Below, in pieces: positions 22,824-34,871 of a stretch of 64,000 nt of DNA (position 1 is its first letter; each line of letters begins with the position of its first letter). Location: the NCBI GenBank assembly GCA_903813345.2, contig CAIIXF020000008.1:33132867-33196866 (forward strand). The letters are read 5' to 3'. The position numbers and the translations under genes are program-made. The stretch is from Owenia fusiformis (taxonomy: Eukaryota; Annelida; Polychaeta; Sabellida; Oweniidae). The notes under the pieces were generated by a model. It did not search any database. It was not told where the DNA came from and saw only the letters and a program-made list of their open reading frames with translations.

Positions 22824-23812
22824 TGCCCGATAAAGTATAAAATGCGCATGCGTCCAGGTGTTGATAAACTATAAATAGCGAAAATCCAGGGTTTGTCACC
22901 ACAAGGTAAGCCAGGACGTGTTGAGAGAACAGCTAGTGTTGATATTGAATTTATATGTAGCCAGATAAGTTTCCTTATTGAAATTACATATGGTTATTAG
23001 CAATACTTTGTAGGTGCTAAATAATTAAATATTTAGAGTATATATGAGAGAAATTGGTCATTTCGAACCTTTTGAAAAGTTTGTGGCTCTCGGCTACACC
23101 GGGGAATTTACTTCCATGAGTACACACATAAATGTGGGGTTCCCCAAGAGGTACGCGACAAGGTGACCTGGCATCAAATGTGCGACTAAATGCTACTATC
23201 GAGAAGATAAAATAACGAATACGACAATAAGTTATTGCATGTGACAATTCCGAGCCTTCATCTCAATGAAGTATTTTGAAGTGAAAATAGGATTTTTGTT
23301 TTGATACATGGATTCAGATGAACGTAATTTTATTCTGACAACTAATCAAAACTGAACAAAATTGATTGTACGTAACAGACAATTTATTGTTTTACAATGT
23401 TTTGATTGGCTAAACGAATGAAACCAACAAATTATGACATGTAAAATGACAATTTTGAAATGTAAAATTTAAAAGTGACAAACACAACCTTCCTATCCAC
23501 TCTTTGGGAGCCCAAGCAAATTAGTAATATGTACATGCAGCAGTGGTAGTGTGCAGCTTATTATCAAACTACGCTTTGTATTCTAAAGCCTGTTGTTTGT
23601 AATAACACTGTTCACTCAACGTATGTTTTGTGTGTGGGCAGTCAACGATAATCATTGTTTTATCCCAGTTATATGACCTCGGCAATTATAACAAAACCGT
23701 ACTAAACGAAAAAACGCAAATAAGAGAAAGCTTTCACACACATATAAAAAATGAACTAGTCTAATCCGCCAGTATAAACTCTGTGCTATACGTAGCCGGG
23801 TCAGGCGCACAC
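22824..23812. mobile_element. 989-bp insertion flanked by TTTAAAG direct repeats
   Basis: It splits the group-1 3' flank that is continuous downstream of exons H and I (GCATTTAAAGGCAGAATCAG). TTTAAAG occurs at 22817-22823 and again at 23813-23819, as expected of a 7-bp target-site duplication. The insert starts TGCCCGATAAAG and ends AGGCGCACAC, with no obvious long terminal inverted repeat and no coding sequence that I recognise. Class unknown. Confidence 0.7.
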
Positions 23813-23911
23813 TTTAAAGGCAGAATCAGTTTTTTGAATAAATAATTTTATCTTTTGAATACAAACAATATACTAGTACAATGAATTGCAGGGTTGGGGC
23901 GAATCACCTTT

Positions 23912-24291
23912 TTTATTTATTTCTTATTTCCTTCATATAACAATACATCAAAATACAAATTATTTACAGTGGACAAATAAAATACTGCTCGATTAAACAT
24001 AAATTGAATATATTAATAGTGCAAATTAATACTGCTTGATTAAACATAAATTGAATATATTAATAGCGCAAATTAATAAATAAGTATAAATAAGAGCACA
24101 TTAATAGTTGTTGGATAGGAGCAGGGGAGTGACAGTAAAATGAAATATGATAGCATAGTGATAATCTTAGGACAAATACTGCTGGGGAAGATTAATTGTA
24201 ATCATATGCCTTTAAGACTGAGAATGATATATTGGGTGATATAGATTCTAATTTAAAGAAATTTTATCCATCAAATACTTTTTGTATCTTA
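23912..24291. other. Junction DNA with a duplicated 47-bp stretch
   Basis: At about 23912 the group-1 3' flank stops matching its sisters. The following AT-rich DNA has a tandem pair (ATTAAACATAAATTGAATAT, about 47 bp apart). It is probably part of the LINE-derived insertion that continues to the right. Confidence 0.45.
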
Positions 24292-24761
24292 CCGGATTTT
24301 CTCGCATATACGCCCCCCCCCCCCCCCCCCTAAATTTAGGCCCATGGGCCAAAAATCGAATGTAGTACGCTTATACGCCCATGGGCCTATAAAAATGACT
24401 ATTTATTGATTTTTTCAATAAATTCAAGAGTATTTTGTCACTGGCAGATCGTTCTGTCATTACTTTGTTTCAACATTAAGTTCAACGCTGTGCTGTAAGT
24501 GGCAGTGGTGGATCGTTCTGTTGTTACTTTGTTTCAACATTAAGTCCAAGGTTGAGGGTGACATTTCCTTTATAATTCTTACAAAACATGCGGTAGGACT
24601 ACAACAGTAGGTACGGCTCTTCTCACCTTTACGCCCACTGGGCCAAAAATCGAAAGTAGTACACTTATACGCCCATGGGCGATAAATAAGAGGTAAAATA
24701 ACAGACGAAATTACCCCTTCTTTCAGTTATACGCCCAGGGCTTATATGCGAGAAAATCCGG
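24292..24761. mobile_element. 470-bp MITE with 7-bp target-site duplication
   Basis: CCGGATTTTCTCGCATATA at the left is mirrored by TATATGCGAGAAAATCCGG at the right, and TATCTTA flanks both ends (24285-24291 and 24762-24768). Inside are repeated TATACGCCCATGGGC words and a C run of about 20 bases. No open reading frame, so non-autonomous. It sits inside a LINE-derived tract. Confidence 0.88.
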
Positions 24762-24768
24762 TATCTTA

Positions 24769-25250
24769 AAAATATTCAAAGAAGAGCTTTCCCTTATTGA
24801 CCTTTCAATACTGTTCCATATCCATTGATCTTAAATTTTTATAGAAAAAAATCCTACTTTGGTTTTATCCTGGCAGTAGTGAGTATGATTATTGTGAATG
24901 TCAACATTTATTTGGAAAAAGTCACCAAAAAGTTGTGGAAACACTGTTAATCTGTTGTACCATTTGTACACAAATTGACCAACGTTAAAAAGGTGGATAT
25001 TGTAAATATCCAAGACTTTGAATTGTTTAAAAAGTGGAGCTGTATGGGCTCTTCTATCTTTGAAAGCAAGCAGTCTCAAAAGCTTTTTTGAATTTTTGAA
25101 ATGTTATCAAGTGCAGTTTTATAATAGCTGCCCCATATTATAATACAATAGTTGAGATAAGAGTAAATTATCAATGAGTTGTAGATTGCCAACATACTCA
25201 GATATATTCAGAATTATATATCTTTTTGTGCAGTGAAAATTACAAGCTTG
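24769..25250 (-). mobile_element. LINE fragment, C-terminal reverse-transcriptase tail
   Basis: On the minus strand 25079-24831 reads RLLAFKDRRAHTAPLFKQFK and LDIYNIHLFNVGQFVYKWYN, the typical region after the catalytic domain of non-LTR (CR1/RTE-like) polymerases: an SIQKKILRLL-like helix, then LDIYNINLF and FMYKWHN. Upstream (to about 25250) a YCIIIWG-like stretch belongs to the same domain in another frame. No YXDD core or endonuclease is present, so it is a 5'-truncated, decayed copy. Confidence 0.65.
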
Positions 25251-25270
25251 AGATACCATATATACACATC

Positions 25271-26157
25271 GCACGAAACTGGGGACAATTTTAGCGTAAC
25301 ATTATGGCGTCAAAATACCAAAACAAAACAATGGGCAGTATAGGGCGCAATCAGCCTTATAACGTTAAAAACGACAAGCGTTAAATTTTGTCAAGTTTAG
25401 TCAACCTAAAAATAAGATGCTTTATTCTTATTCAATCCTGGTAAAATTCACAGAGCAACAAGATCTCGAATATTTCTAAAATGTTTTTTGATTTTTGAAA
25501 AATGTTCAGGAAATCCACTCGGGGTGTTAGTAAAAATGATATGTATGGAATTTGTGGTAAAAAATTTATGCGTTACATTTTTTCAAGTCTCTAAGAGCAA
25601 CTCTTAATATTTTCATATTGTTTGAAAAATAAAGAAATCGGTTATTGTTTTGTAAATTTCGCCATGACATATTGTGCAGTTAATTTTTTTTCGGAAATCA
25701 GACCTAAATTTTAAGGTTAAATAAAGGTAAACTTATTGCTTGTCTCCTTCGCCTTCAAAACCTTACACAATTTTTTAAATTTTAAAAGCGTTAATAAGAC
25801 AATTTGAACTGTTGCCGTTGTGCTATTGTGACGTAATAAATGCACATGTTCTATTGAATAAAATGTGAAATTTTAGTAAAATTCTAATCAGTCTTTCAAA
25901 AGTTATCCTGATTTTAACGAACCGTGTAAGCGGGAAATGTTACGTCTTACAGCGTATTTGGCGATGTCGGGTCCACTTAACTTTAAAAATATGGTAGACC
26001 AATAAACTTTTCAAGGAAAAATAATTTCAGTGAAATGCAAATAAAAAATACTTCAAAATGATATATAAAGCACATAGTTAGCTTTTTAAATAAGGCAGAT
26101 ATTAACACTTAAAGCTGAGATTAGCCCATATTTCCCGAATTTTCCCCAGGTCCGTGC
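25271..26157. mobile_element. 887-bp element with imperfect GCACG...TGGGGA inverted ends
   Basis: The left end GCACGAAACTGGGGACAATT and the reverse complement of the right end GCACGGACCTGGGGAAAATT agree at 17 of 20 bases. A second copy in opposite orientation enters the window at 63536. No coding sequence seen; non-autonomous DNA element. Its insertion removed or separated the left part of the LTR fossil that follows. Confidence 0.65.
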
Positions 26158-26162
26158 ACGTC

Positions 26163-26908
26163 ATAATAATTTTGCACGATTTTTAGTTGAGGATAGACAT
26201 TCATAGCCATAGAACATTTGGCAAAAGGTGGCATTAGTGTTTTTGGAGCATTCTACATGTAGTAGTTGTGTAAGGTTAGATTGGTAGTAAGATTGAAAAC
26301 TGCTTTGTTAGGTATTAACAGTATCTTGTTTGATAAACAATCTGAAGAACCTTAGTTTCATTTTAAAAGCTCATTGTACATATTTCATACTTATAGTTGA
26401 TTACTTAATATATGAATTTTAATTCAAATCATATTTTATGTTATTATTGAGATCAGTGTGACAGTTTGTTGTCAGTAACAAGTAGAATAAAATTCTGAAC
26501 AACCAACACACTCCCTAGTCTAGGCCATACGCTACCATAGTATTTTTAACACCTCGTAATTGTATATTACGTCGTGGCTAGGCGAGTGTGACCCCCGGTT
26601 GTTACACTGGTGGCAGCGTTGGGATATTGATATTAGGTTTTGCCCTATCAAGACCCACATTTTTGTATTTTTATCGAAACCCGTATTTTTCTCCAGTATT
26701 GTAGTTGTTACATTTCAAGTCAGGTATTTTCATGTATTTTCTGTTAGGTCAATTAGAATTTATTGTACACATTTGAGACGATTTAATCAATAGGCACAAC
26801 AAAGTGTATTAATCTTCCTCCAGCTTCTAATAGTGAAAGTGTAATTACTCAACCAAAGATTCATCTTGGTACATATGATGGAACAGCAAGTTTTTAGAAT
26901 TTAATTAT
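26163..26908 (+). mobile_element. LTR-retroelement fossil, copy 1 (partial)
   Basis: Right part of a long terminal repeat ending GGTTGTTACA at 26606, then a TGGTGGCAGCG... primer-binding-like site, a leader and the beginning of a gag-like region. The family looks Gypsy-like. It is a broken remnant with the left part of its LTR missing and nothing beyond the start of gag. Old: it predates the segmental duplications that gave the copies at 32453 and 41380. Confidence 0.6.
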
Positions 26909-27535
26909 ACAGTATAAGTATTTTCTAAACAATAAATGTTTTAGTTAGATTGTAATTTTTCATAAGTTTGTTTGCTTCAATTTAGATAATATCATTTATG
27001 ATTGTCCAAGCTTTCGTTTTCTTGAAAAATATCACTACCAAGAAAACCTTCAAGATTCATTGAAAGTGGCATCAGGGGATCAGGGAATAGAAACCTATTG
27101 GGTTTAACACCTAAAGTTACAGAGATGATGGTATTATTTTATTCAGAAGGAATTTCCAATATGTCCTCATTCAAAAGGTGTTATATTTGAAAACTTTTGG
27201 TAAGTATGCTGTCTAATTTGGTTCAAATTTAATAGCCTGGTATATTATTGACATAGTAGACCTTTGCTCGTAAACAAATTCAAAATACTGGCTGCTCAAT
27301 TTAAAATGGTCATTATGTTTCGCAAAAATTCTAAATTCTATGTCTATATATATCGATGAATTACTATCATTATACTACTGTACAGATTTACATCGTCTGC
27401 CCAATGCTAAAGTCATCCAAAATTTGACTCAAATTTTGACATTTTTGCTTAGATACTGATAATCAATATGCCAAGGAGAATTGGCTCCCAGAGTGCAACA
27501 TCGATATTCAGTCCCATATATTGTTATGTCTATTT
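26909..27535. other. Group-1 upstream module
   Basis: Matches the DNA before exons G, I and L (AAACCTATTGGGTTTAACAC, TCAGAAGGAATTTCCAATAT, GGTAAGTATGCTGTCTAA). It is non-coding and part of the segmental repeat unit. It continues after the 27536-29496 insertion. Confidence 0.65.
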
Positions 27536-29496
27536 TTACTTCGGTCCAAAGCCTTCTCTATATTCCGGCTTTGAGGAGGAAGATTGAGCTGCCTTAGTAT
27601 TATAAATATTGTAAATCATTGTGTCACCCCAATTGAAAAAAGCCTATGGAAAATCATCTCCAATTATCACCTAACTTACTATTGATAATTAGTTGAAAGT
27701 TAGGTGTAAAAATTCACATGCAAATGAGCTAATTATCAACTTAATTAACGCTTAATTTGCAACTTAATTAACGATTAACTATCATCAATATGCAAATGAG
27801 CTATTTACGTAAATTAGTTGAAAGTTAGTTGTAAGTTTGATGTAAGTTAATCTCTAATTATCACCTAACTTACTATTGATAATTAGTTGAAAGTTAGGTT
27901 TAAGTCAGATTTGTGACATCTCAAAAATGACTCGCTTCTTTTTTGCTTCTCTTCACTCGGAGATTTTTGCTTCATCTTGAACTATTTTGTGACGGAATAT
28001 TCATCTTAATTAGGATCTTTCAGAACAGACAACATTGAACTTGAACTATTGAAATTTCACAGCAAGAGGAGGGAAAACCCCATGATTCAATTGATGACAT
28101 ACGATTTCCTCCTTCGCACCACCTCCTTTTGTCGAAAACGTACCCTCCATCTTGATTTTCAAAGTTTTCAAATTGACCTAGTTTTAAACCAATCAACGAT
28201 CGACTCGCTAAACCAATCAGTGACGATGTCATCTCAATACAGATTTACATTATAAGCGTATGTCATCTTTGAACCCTGGGGTTTCTCCCCCTCTTTTTTA
28301 AAGCTATTCTATTTTGCAAATTTTTAAGATTCATGAAAAGCATGTGAAAACATCATTATTGCCATCAACAACTAAAATCAGAACACAAACATTAGACTAT
28401 AATGTTACATAATAAGGACGTAACAGATATAATCAAAAATATGTTTTGAAATGTCTTTGATCTAACAATCATTATTTAGAAGAGCACATTTGGATTACTT
28501 GTGAAATATAGGTAACCCATGTTAGTACCTAAATTGCATTCTAGGATTAATATTATATGATCTGATTCAAAAAGATTTTTAAATTCATAAACATTTCAGA
28601 CAGAAGTGTGAATAAGATTTAACATACATTGTATTCATGTTCTACATACCCTTATAATAATGTTGACCAAATTTCATGGTAGTATACGCACCATTCATGT
28701 TGTAATTCTCAATTTTATGAGAGAAATATCTCTCACATGTTTTCTTTTTCCACCATCTTGAAATTAAATTTAGGGGGTTTGTATTTCTAAATCATGGGCC
28801 TAATTTACAACTAATTATCATTATAATCATCCTATATGTTAACTATCAACCAATAATCTACTTCAGAACAAAAATGTTTTAATTTACCACTTACTATCAC
28901 CCTCAAACATTTCATATCTTAATTATCAACTAAAAATCATAAATCAGCATTATTGTAAGTTAATTTACATTGAACTTGCTACTGATAATTAGGCCATAAT
29001 TATCATTGATTTAATTAACGCTTAACTTTAATTCCAATTGCCAGCAGAATTGTTGATAATTAGTTGTAAATTAGTTGGTAATAAGTTGGTAATTAGTTTT
29101 ATTTTTCAATTGGGACACGCACAGTAAATATGGCATAATAATATGAAATATACCTTTATGTATAAATTTGAAGAACACCAGCTCACATCCCCGTCTGAAT
29201 CTATTGTTATATTTGATTTCTTTAAGCGAGAATAATTTCAAATGTTATTCACGTCCAGAACCAGAAGCCATTTTTAGCTACAGCGAGAAAATTTCACCAT
29301 GTGTTGCAACTTCGAAATGAAATTTTGAAATATCTAAATCCAGACAAGCAACGCTTCATCCTAAATATGATTAATATTCTTAAAAATATTTATAAAATTT
29401 ATTAAAAATGAGTTCTAGATGCGTGTAGGTGCGTGTAGCACAGTACATACGAAATCAATGAAGTTTCGTCTAGCTGTAAGCTAGAGACTCGAGTAA
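27536..29496. mobile_element. 1961-bp insertion flanked by GTCTATTT direct repeats
   Basis: GTCTATTT lies at 27528-27535 and at 29497-29504, and the sister modules before exons I and L are continuous here. The ends are TTACTTCGG and, read inward from the right, TTACTCGAG, a weak inverted match. The 8-bp duplication suits a hAT-like element but this is inference. It encloses a second TIR element (27621-29118). Confidence 0.65.
27621..29118. mobile_element. Nested 1.5-kb TIR/foldback element
   Basis: GTGTCACCCCAATTGAAAAA at the left faces TTTTTCAATTGGGACACGC at the right, an imperfect inverted repeat. The flanks just inside are built of TAATTAGTTGAAAGTTAG and ACTTAATTAACGCTTAA words on both sides, in opposite orientation. 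A central part (28010-28310) with three CCAATCA words is unrelated to the rest. No protein recognised. Confidence 0.6.
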
Positions 29497-29567
29497 GTCT
29501 ATTTATGTCAAAAATTCGATTTCAATCAGCCGCCATTTTGTTCACTTCAACATTTGTATTGTGAATG

Positions 29568-30748
29568 CAGAGCTGTCAAGTGTCCCGCGAATGGCGGGAT
29601 TATCCCGCGAATTTGACCAAAATGTGGCTTATTCGCGTGTCCCGCAATGTCCCGCGAATTCCCGCAAATGACGGCTTTGACCTCCGCGAATTTTCAAAAT
29701 TGTAACAATCCCCGAGGCTAAATAATTGTGATTATATTGTGATATAAGAAGCTAAGCTTTTTGCACTTTTGAGGAGTCAAGTTTACCTAATTTGAAAAGT
29801 GCTGCCGAACTCCCAGTGCATCAGATCATCGAAGACTGCTTTTGGAAGGAGCATATAGTACACTTATAAAACTATGATTTTGATCCGAATAACACCATAG
29901 TTGGCTTCTAGCATGCCGTTTGGTATCAAAATAAAGAGGAAGAGTGCAAATTTCATTTTAATTACGGAAAAAGGGATGTATGTCACGATTAGTTCCAAGG
30001 TTGGCCTTTTTACTACGCGTGTCACGGCCTTCATCTCAGAACTGAACAAATGTTAGCAAACGCGAGTTCCAATAAATGGACACTGATATCTTGAAAAGAA
30101 ACCTGACTCCCCATAATTTGATGTAGAATAATCGAACCCCTATACGAATAGGTACATTTTGATATATAACACTATGGGGGTAAATGTTTCATAGTTGGTC
30201 ACGAACGCCATAAGTGCAAAGTATTCACAAGAATTTTTGAATTTCGTGTCGGATTACGGTACTCACACCTAAAGCGTGGTTTTTGATAGTTTAATAATAG
30301 TTCTATGCGTATTGTGTGGAATTGTGTTGACGTTTACTTAAGTTAAGTGCATTATATTTGATAAATCAGTATCTGAAAGTTTGATTCAAGAGTACTTTTA
30401 CATTAAAAATCCCTTGAATGTCGGTCCTGCGACATCCCGCAAAAGGTGGATGTCCCGCAAAATCCCGCGAATTTAGGGCACTTTGTCTGGAAAAATTATC
30501 CCTCTCTGAAGTCTTTGGTGGTTACCCTGTTAATTGTCCCGCAAGTAGCGTGTTTGTCCCTCGAATGGTCCCGCGAAATCCCGCGAATTTGATCAAAATT
30601 TGACCTTTTAGCGCAATCACGCAAATCCCTTAAATGTCCCGCGAAATCACGCAAATTTAGGTGGATGTCCCGCAAAATCCCGCGAATTTTTGGAACTGGG
30701 TCTAAAAAATCTGTCCCGCAAGAAAATCTTTGGGGGTTGACAGTACTG
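29568..30748. mobile_element. hAT-like non-autonomous element with TCCCGCGAAT repeats
   Basis: It interrupts the group-1 upstream module between GTGAATG and CATGTTGGTC. Ends are CAGAGCTGTCAA and, from the right, CAGTACTGTCAA (10 of 12 matching), the CAG-start style of hAT ends. At both sides inside lie many copies of TCCCGCGAATTT and TCCCGCAAAAT. No transposase frame recognised; target-site duplication unclear. Confidence 0.6.
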
Positions 30749-30878
30749 TGCATGTTGGTCATATTTCCCAAGAAAAAATTCTAAAACTCACAAGAAATGA
30801 TAGAGTTTGAATCTTTTGAAATGTTCATTTTGAATTTATAGTCAAATTATAGTATGCTTGCTTCATTTGTGTTTCCAG

Positions 30879-31930
30879 ATGAACTTCTTGTGGAGCATGG
30901 AGAATGGTTTGCCTTCCAATGTAAAGAATGCAAAGAATATTTCCCAGCATTCAAACCCACACCTCGAGTGTTTGTTCGCCATATGAAAGGACACCATATG
31001 GATTATTTTGTCAAATGTGTGGATTGTGGCCTTTGTTTAAATATAAGGGATAGAGGTAGTTGTTATTTCAAGCATCGTCTGGCGCACATGAATGTCAAGC
31101 CAGTAAAATGTACAATTTGCAAGGCAACGTTTACTGATAAGAGGTCTTTGAAGACCCATTCTTACAGAAAGCATGGCTTGGATGTTGTTTTGAAATCAGG
31201 AGAAGTGTCGAACCCCAAAGACTGGCAATGTGACTTATGTGGAAAAGTATATAATAAAAACAAGTCCCTGAAATATCACATTTTAGCTAAACATAGTCAA
31301 TGTGAAAAGAAATTCCATTGCAAGGAGTGTTCGTGTTCATATTTAACTGAGTCGAAATTAAGGCAACATATACAGGAAATTCATTCCCAGGAGTCTGCTG
31401 TTTGTAATTTATGTGGAATCATATTGAAATCAAATTATTTAAAGAAACATTTGAAACGCGTACATGGTGATAAAAAATGTCAAACATGTTTGAAGGAATT
31501 CGACACATGGAATGATTTGAAGCTCCATGTGGAGAAATATAAAGAATGTTTTGAATCCATGGAAAAAAAATTTCCACAATGCTCAATTTGTCATAAAACA
31601 TTTACCAAAATGTCAACGTTAAAGCTGCATATGAGAAGCTTACATAATCCAGATAAAAATTTTACATGTGATCAATGTGATAAAGCTTATTCTACATTGG
31701 AACAGTTAAAATTCCATGTAAAATCTTACACAAAGAACATACCATGTATGTATTGTGACAGAAAGTTCTCTTATAACAATCACTTGAAAGAGCATATGAG
31801 GATTCATCTGGGGATATTCCCATACCAATGTGAAATATGTGGGAAGGCATTTACACACGATGGGGGCCTTTATAGGCATAAGCAGACACACAGGAACAAA
31901 AATGTTGACAGCGAAAATGCCTTACAATGA
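30879..31930 (+). CDS. Exon H: C2H2 terminal exon (group 1)
   Basis: Encodes about 350 residues starting (D)ELLVEHGEWFAFQCKEC. Eleven finger positions as in exon E. Finger 7 is followed by YKEC instead of HKEC, and finger 9 has lost its second His (FHVKSYTK for KSHTK), so these two probably bind zinc weakly or not at all. The rest keep all ligands. Acceptor TGTGTTTCCAG (AG 30877-30878), shared phase; the first full codon is GAA, not GGA. A poly(A) signal at 32004 lies 74 bp downstream. The 5' flank carries a hAT-like insertion ending 130 bp before the acceptor, which might affect splicing. Confidence 0.85.
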
Positions 31931-32003
31931 TTGCTATGCTCAGAAAAACATTCTCTTTTCAATCATCATTTGACGTTGCATTTAAAGGCAGAATCAGTTT
32001 TTT

Positions 32004-32009
32004 AATAAA
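32004..32009 (+). terminator. Poly(A) signal for exon H
   Basis: AATAAA in TTTTTTAATAAATAAG, 74 bp after the stop. The aligned site after fragment K keeps AATAAA, while after exons I and L it reads AATCAATAAG. Confidence 0.6.
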
Positions 32010-32452
32010 TAAGTTTATCTTTGGAATACAAATAATATACTATCTAGTACAATAAATTGCAGGGTCGGGGTGAATCTCCTTCCGGCATTTCATGTCCCCA
32101 TATAAAAATTTACAATAGAAATCATATTTCAGATTCAAATAGCTAAATTTTGGACAAATATAAAATAAAGATTGCATCAGAAGCCCCAGTACCACGGAAT
32201 ACAGAGTGACTCAAATGCACAAAAACAATTTTCATTTTCAGCACATAATAAATGCACCAAAGGGATTTCTGTGTCGATGGCATTAAAATAAGTTACACAT
32301 ACAGTACATATTTATTGTTAGATCCTGATATTACCAATGGATAAGCATCATACATCTTGATTTTCCAACTGATATTGTTCTGGTTTCTATAGTTCTGGCA
32401 TTATCATCATATATGCTGAATATATGTACTATACTAGTTTTGATTGAATATG

Positions 32453-33624
32453 TGTAACAACCCTGGGTTGTTACTTTTCATATTCCATGCCAAGTTTAAT
32501 TATTTCATTTATCTGTTAATGTAATTATTGGTATTTCAATTTATTGGAAGGTTGGCAAGGACTTTTAAACTTTTTATAACTTTTGTATTTGGTGCCAAAA
32601 ACTTATGTCTAGTTTAGATTAATCAATCTGAGCATGTCTTAGAAAAGCGTTTGGGAGAGGCACACATGGAGAATTTAAATTGACATTTATTTCATATCAT
32701 GTTGAGTAAATTGTCTATAAATATGGAAGACTTAAGGTCCTAAGTTAGGATAGGATATGATTCTATTAACAGTAAATGGATAAATCTAGTTAAATAGGGT
32801 AAGGGTAGTTTGGAACAGAAAAAGACTGCTAAGTCAAGTGACCTAATTTTGCAAAATTTGAGAATCTACATCATTTCTTAGTTGCTATTACTTTAAGGTA
32901 GCAAAGTAATTTTGCAAGGTTTAAGTTGAGGATGGACATTTATAGCCATGTGTGTACTTTTATTACTTTGAACATTTGCCAAAAGGTGGCATTAGTGTTT
33001 GTGGACCATCTTCATGTAGTAGTTGTGCAAGGTCAGATTGGTAGTAATATTGAAAACTGTTTTAACAGTTTCTTGTTTGATAAACCATTTGAAGGACCTT
33101 AGCTCCATTGTAAAAACTCATTGTAGATATTTCATACTTATATTTGGTTACGTAATATATATATTTTAATTCAAATCATATTTTGTGTTATTTTTTAGAT
33201 GAGTGTGAGTTAGTTGTCAGTAAAAAGAAGTAGTCATACACTACCATAGTATTTTCAATATCTCGTAATTGTATATTATGTCAGGGCTAGACGAGTATGT
33301 CCTCCGGTTGCTACACTGGTTGCAGCGGTGGGATATTGATTTTAGGTTCTGCCCTATCGGTATCAAGACCCACATTTTTGTATTTTTAGCGAAACTTGTA
33401 TTTTCTCCAATATTGTAGTTGTTACATTTCAAGTCAGGTATTTTCATATATTCTCTGTTAGGTCAGTTAGAATTTATTGTACACATTTGAGACGATTTAA
33501 TCAATAGGCACAACGATGGGTATTAACCTTCCTCCAGCCTCTAATAGTGAAAATGGAATTACTCAACCAAAGATTCATCTTCGTACATGTGATGGAACAA
33601 CAAGTTTTGAGAATTTTATTTAAC
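32453..33624 (+). mobile_element. LTR-retroelement fossil, copy 2
   Basis: A long terminal repeat of about 863 bp (32453-33315) bounded by TGTAACAACC and GGTTGCTACA, followed by a primer-binding-like GGTTGCAGCGGTGGGAT, a leader of about 180 bp and the start of a gag-like region. Gypsy-like by layout. Broken: everything after the start of gag, including the second LTR, is absent. It shares both boundaries with copy 3, so it was copied with its surroundings and did not insert separately. Confidence 0.7.
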
Positions 33625-34871
33625 AGTATAAGTATTGTCTAAACAACAAATGTTTTAGTTAGATTTTTATGTTTTCAGAATTTTGTTTACTTCAATTTAG
33701 ATATTATCATTCATGATTGTCCAAGCTTTCATTTTCTTGAAAAATATAAATACCAAGAAAACTTCAATATTCATTGATAGTGGCATCAGGGGATAAAAAC
33801 CTATTGGGTTTAACACCTAAAGTTAGAGAGGTGGTGGTATTATTTTATTCAGAAGGAATTTCCAATATGTCCTCATTCAAAAGGTGCTATATTTGAAAAC
33901 TTTTTGTAAGTATGCTGTCTAATTTGGTTCAAATTAAATAGCCTGGTATATTATTGACATAGTAGACCTTTGCTCGAAAATAAATTTAAAATACTGAGCG
34001 CTCAATGGGATAGTTTCTAAATAGCAGAAAAATCAATGAAATCTAGCGCTGTCATCATTTATTTAGCTTTTAATTTGGGCTAGAGTTCTATTCACTAACA
34101 TGCTAAAATCTTGGAAAAGTGGCTTAATTTCATGATTTATCAAAGTGTGTTAGTTGAATCTGTATAAAACTTGAATGATATACCACATGATGACCCTATT
34201 TTCTTAAAATCTCACGAAAAACGAGATTTAGCGAGATTTCAAAAGCTATATGGAAACTATACTATTTAAAATGGTCATTATGTTTTGCAAAAATTCTAAA
34301 TTCTATGGCTATAATATGGATGAATTACTATCATTATACTGATGTACAGATTTACAGCATCTGCCCAATGCTAAAGTCATCCAAAATTACTGCCATTTTT
34401 GGCTCAAATTCTGACGTTTTTGCTTAGATACATAAAATCAATATATGCCGAGGATTGGCTCCCAGATTGCAACATCGATATTCAGTCCCATATATGGTTA
34501 TTTTGATTTATGTCTAAAGTTCGATTTCAAACAGCCGCCAATTTGTTCACTTCAACATTTGAATTATGAATATTGGTCTTATTTCCCAACAAAAAATTCT
34601 AAAATTCGCTAAAAAATAGAGTTTGAATCTTTTGAACTGTTTATTTTGAATTTATAGTCAGGTTTAACTTCGGAAAATAATGACACTTCAACGTTTTCAT
34701 TGTTGGAAAATATTGAGTTTCGATCCTGATAGCCAATCCCGTGAACAATATGCTGAACTATTATTTTGTTATTCTATGGCGAATCTAGTTATTAGGAACA
34801 ATTATCAACCAAATGCACCAAACCCAAGCATACCATAAATTATAATATACTTGCTTCATTTGTGTTTCCAG
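33625..34871. other. Group-1 upstream module before exon I
   Basis: Non-coding DNA highly similar to 42568-43564 and partly to 26909-27535. It carries a private stretch of about 240 bp near 34010-34260 that is absent from the other modules. It ends at the exon I acceptor. Confidence 0.6.
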
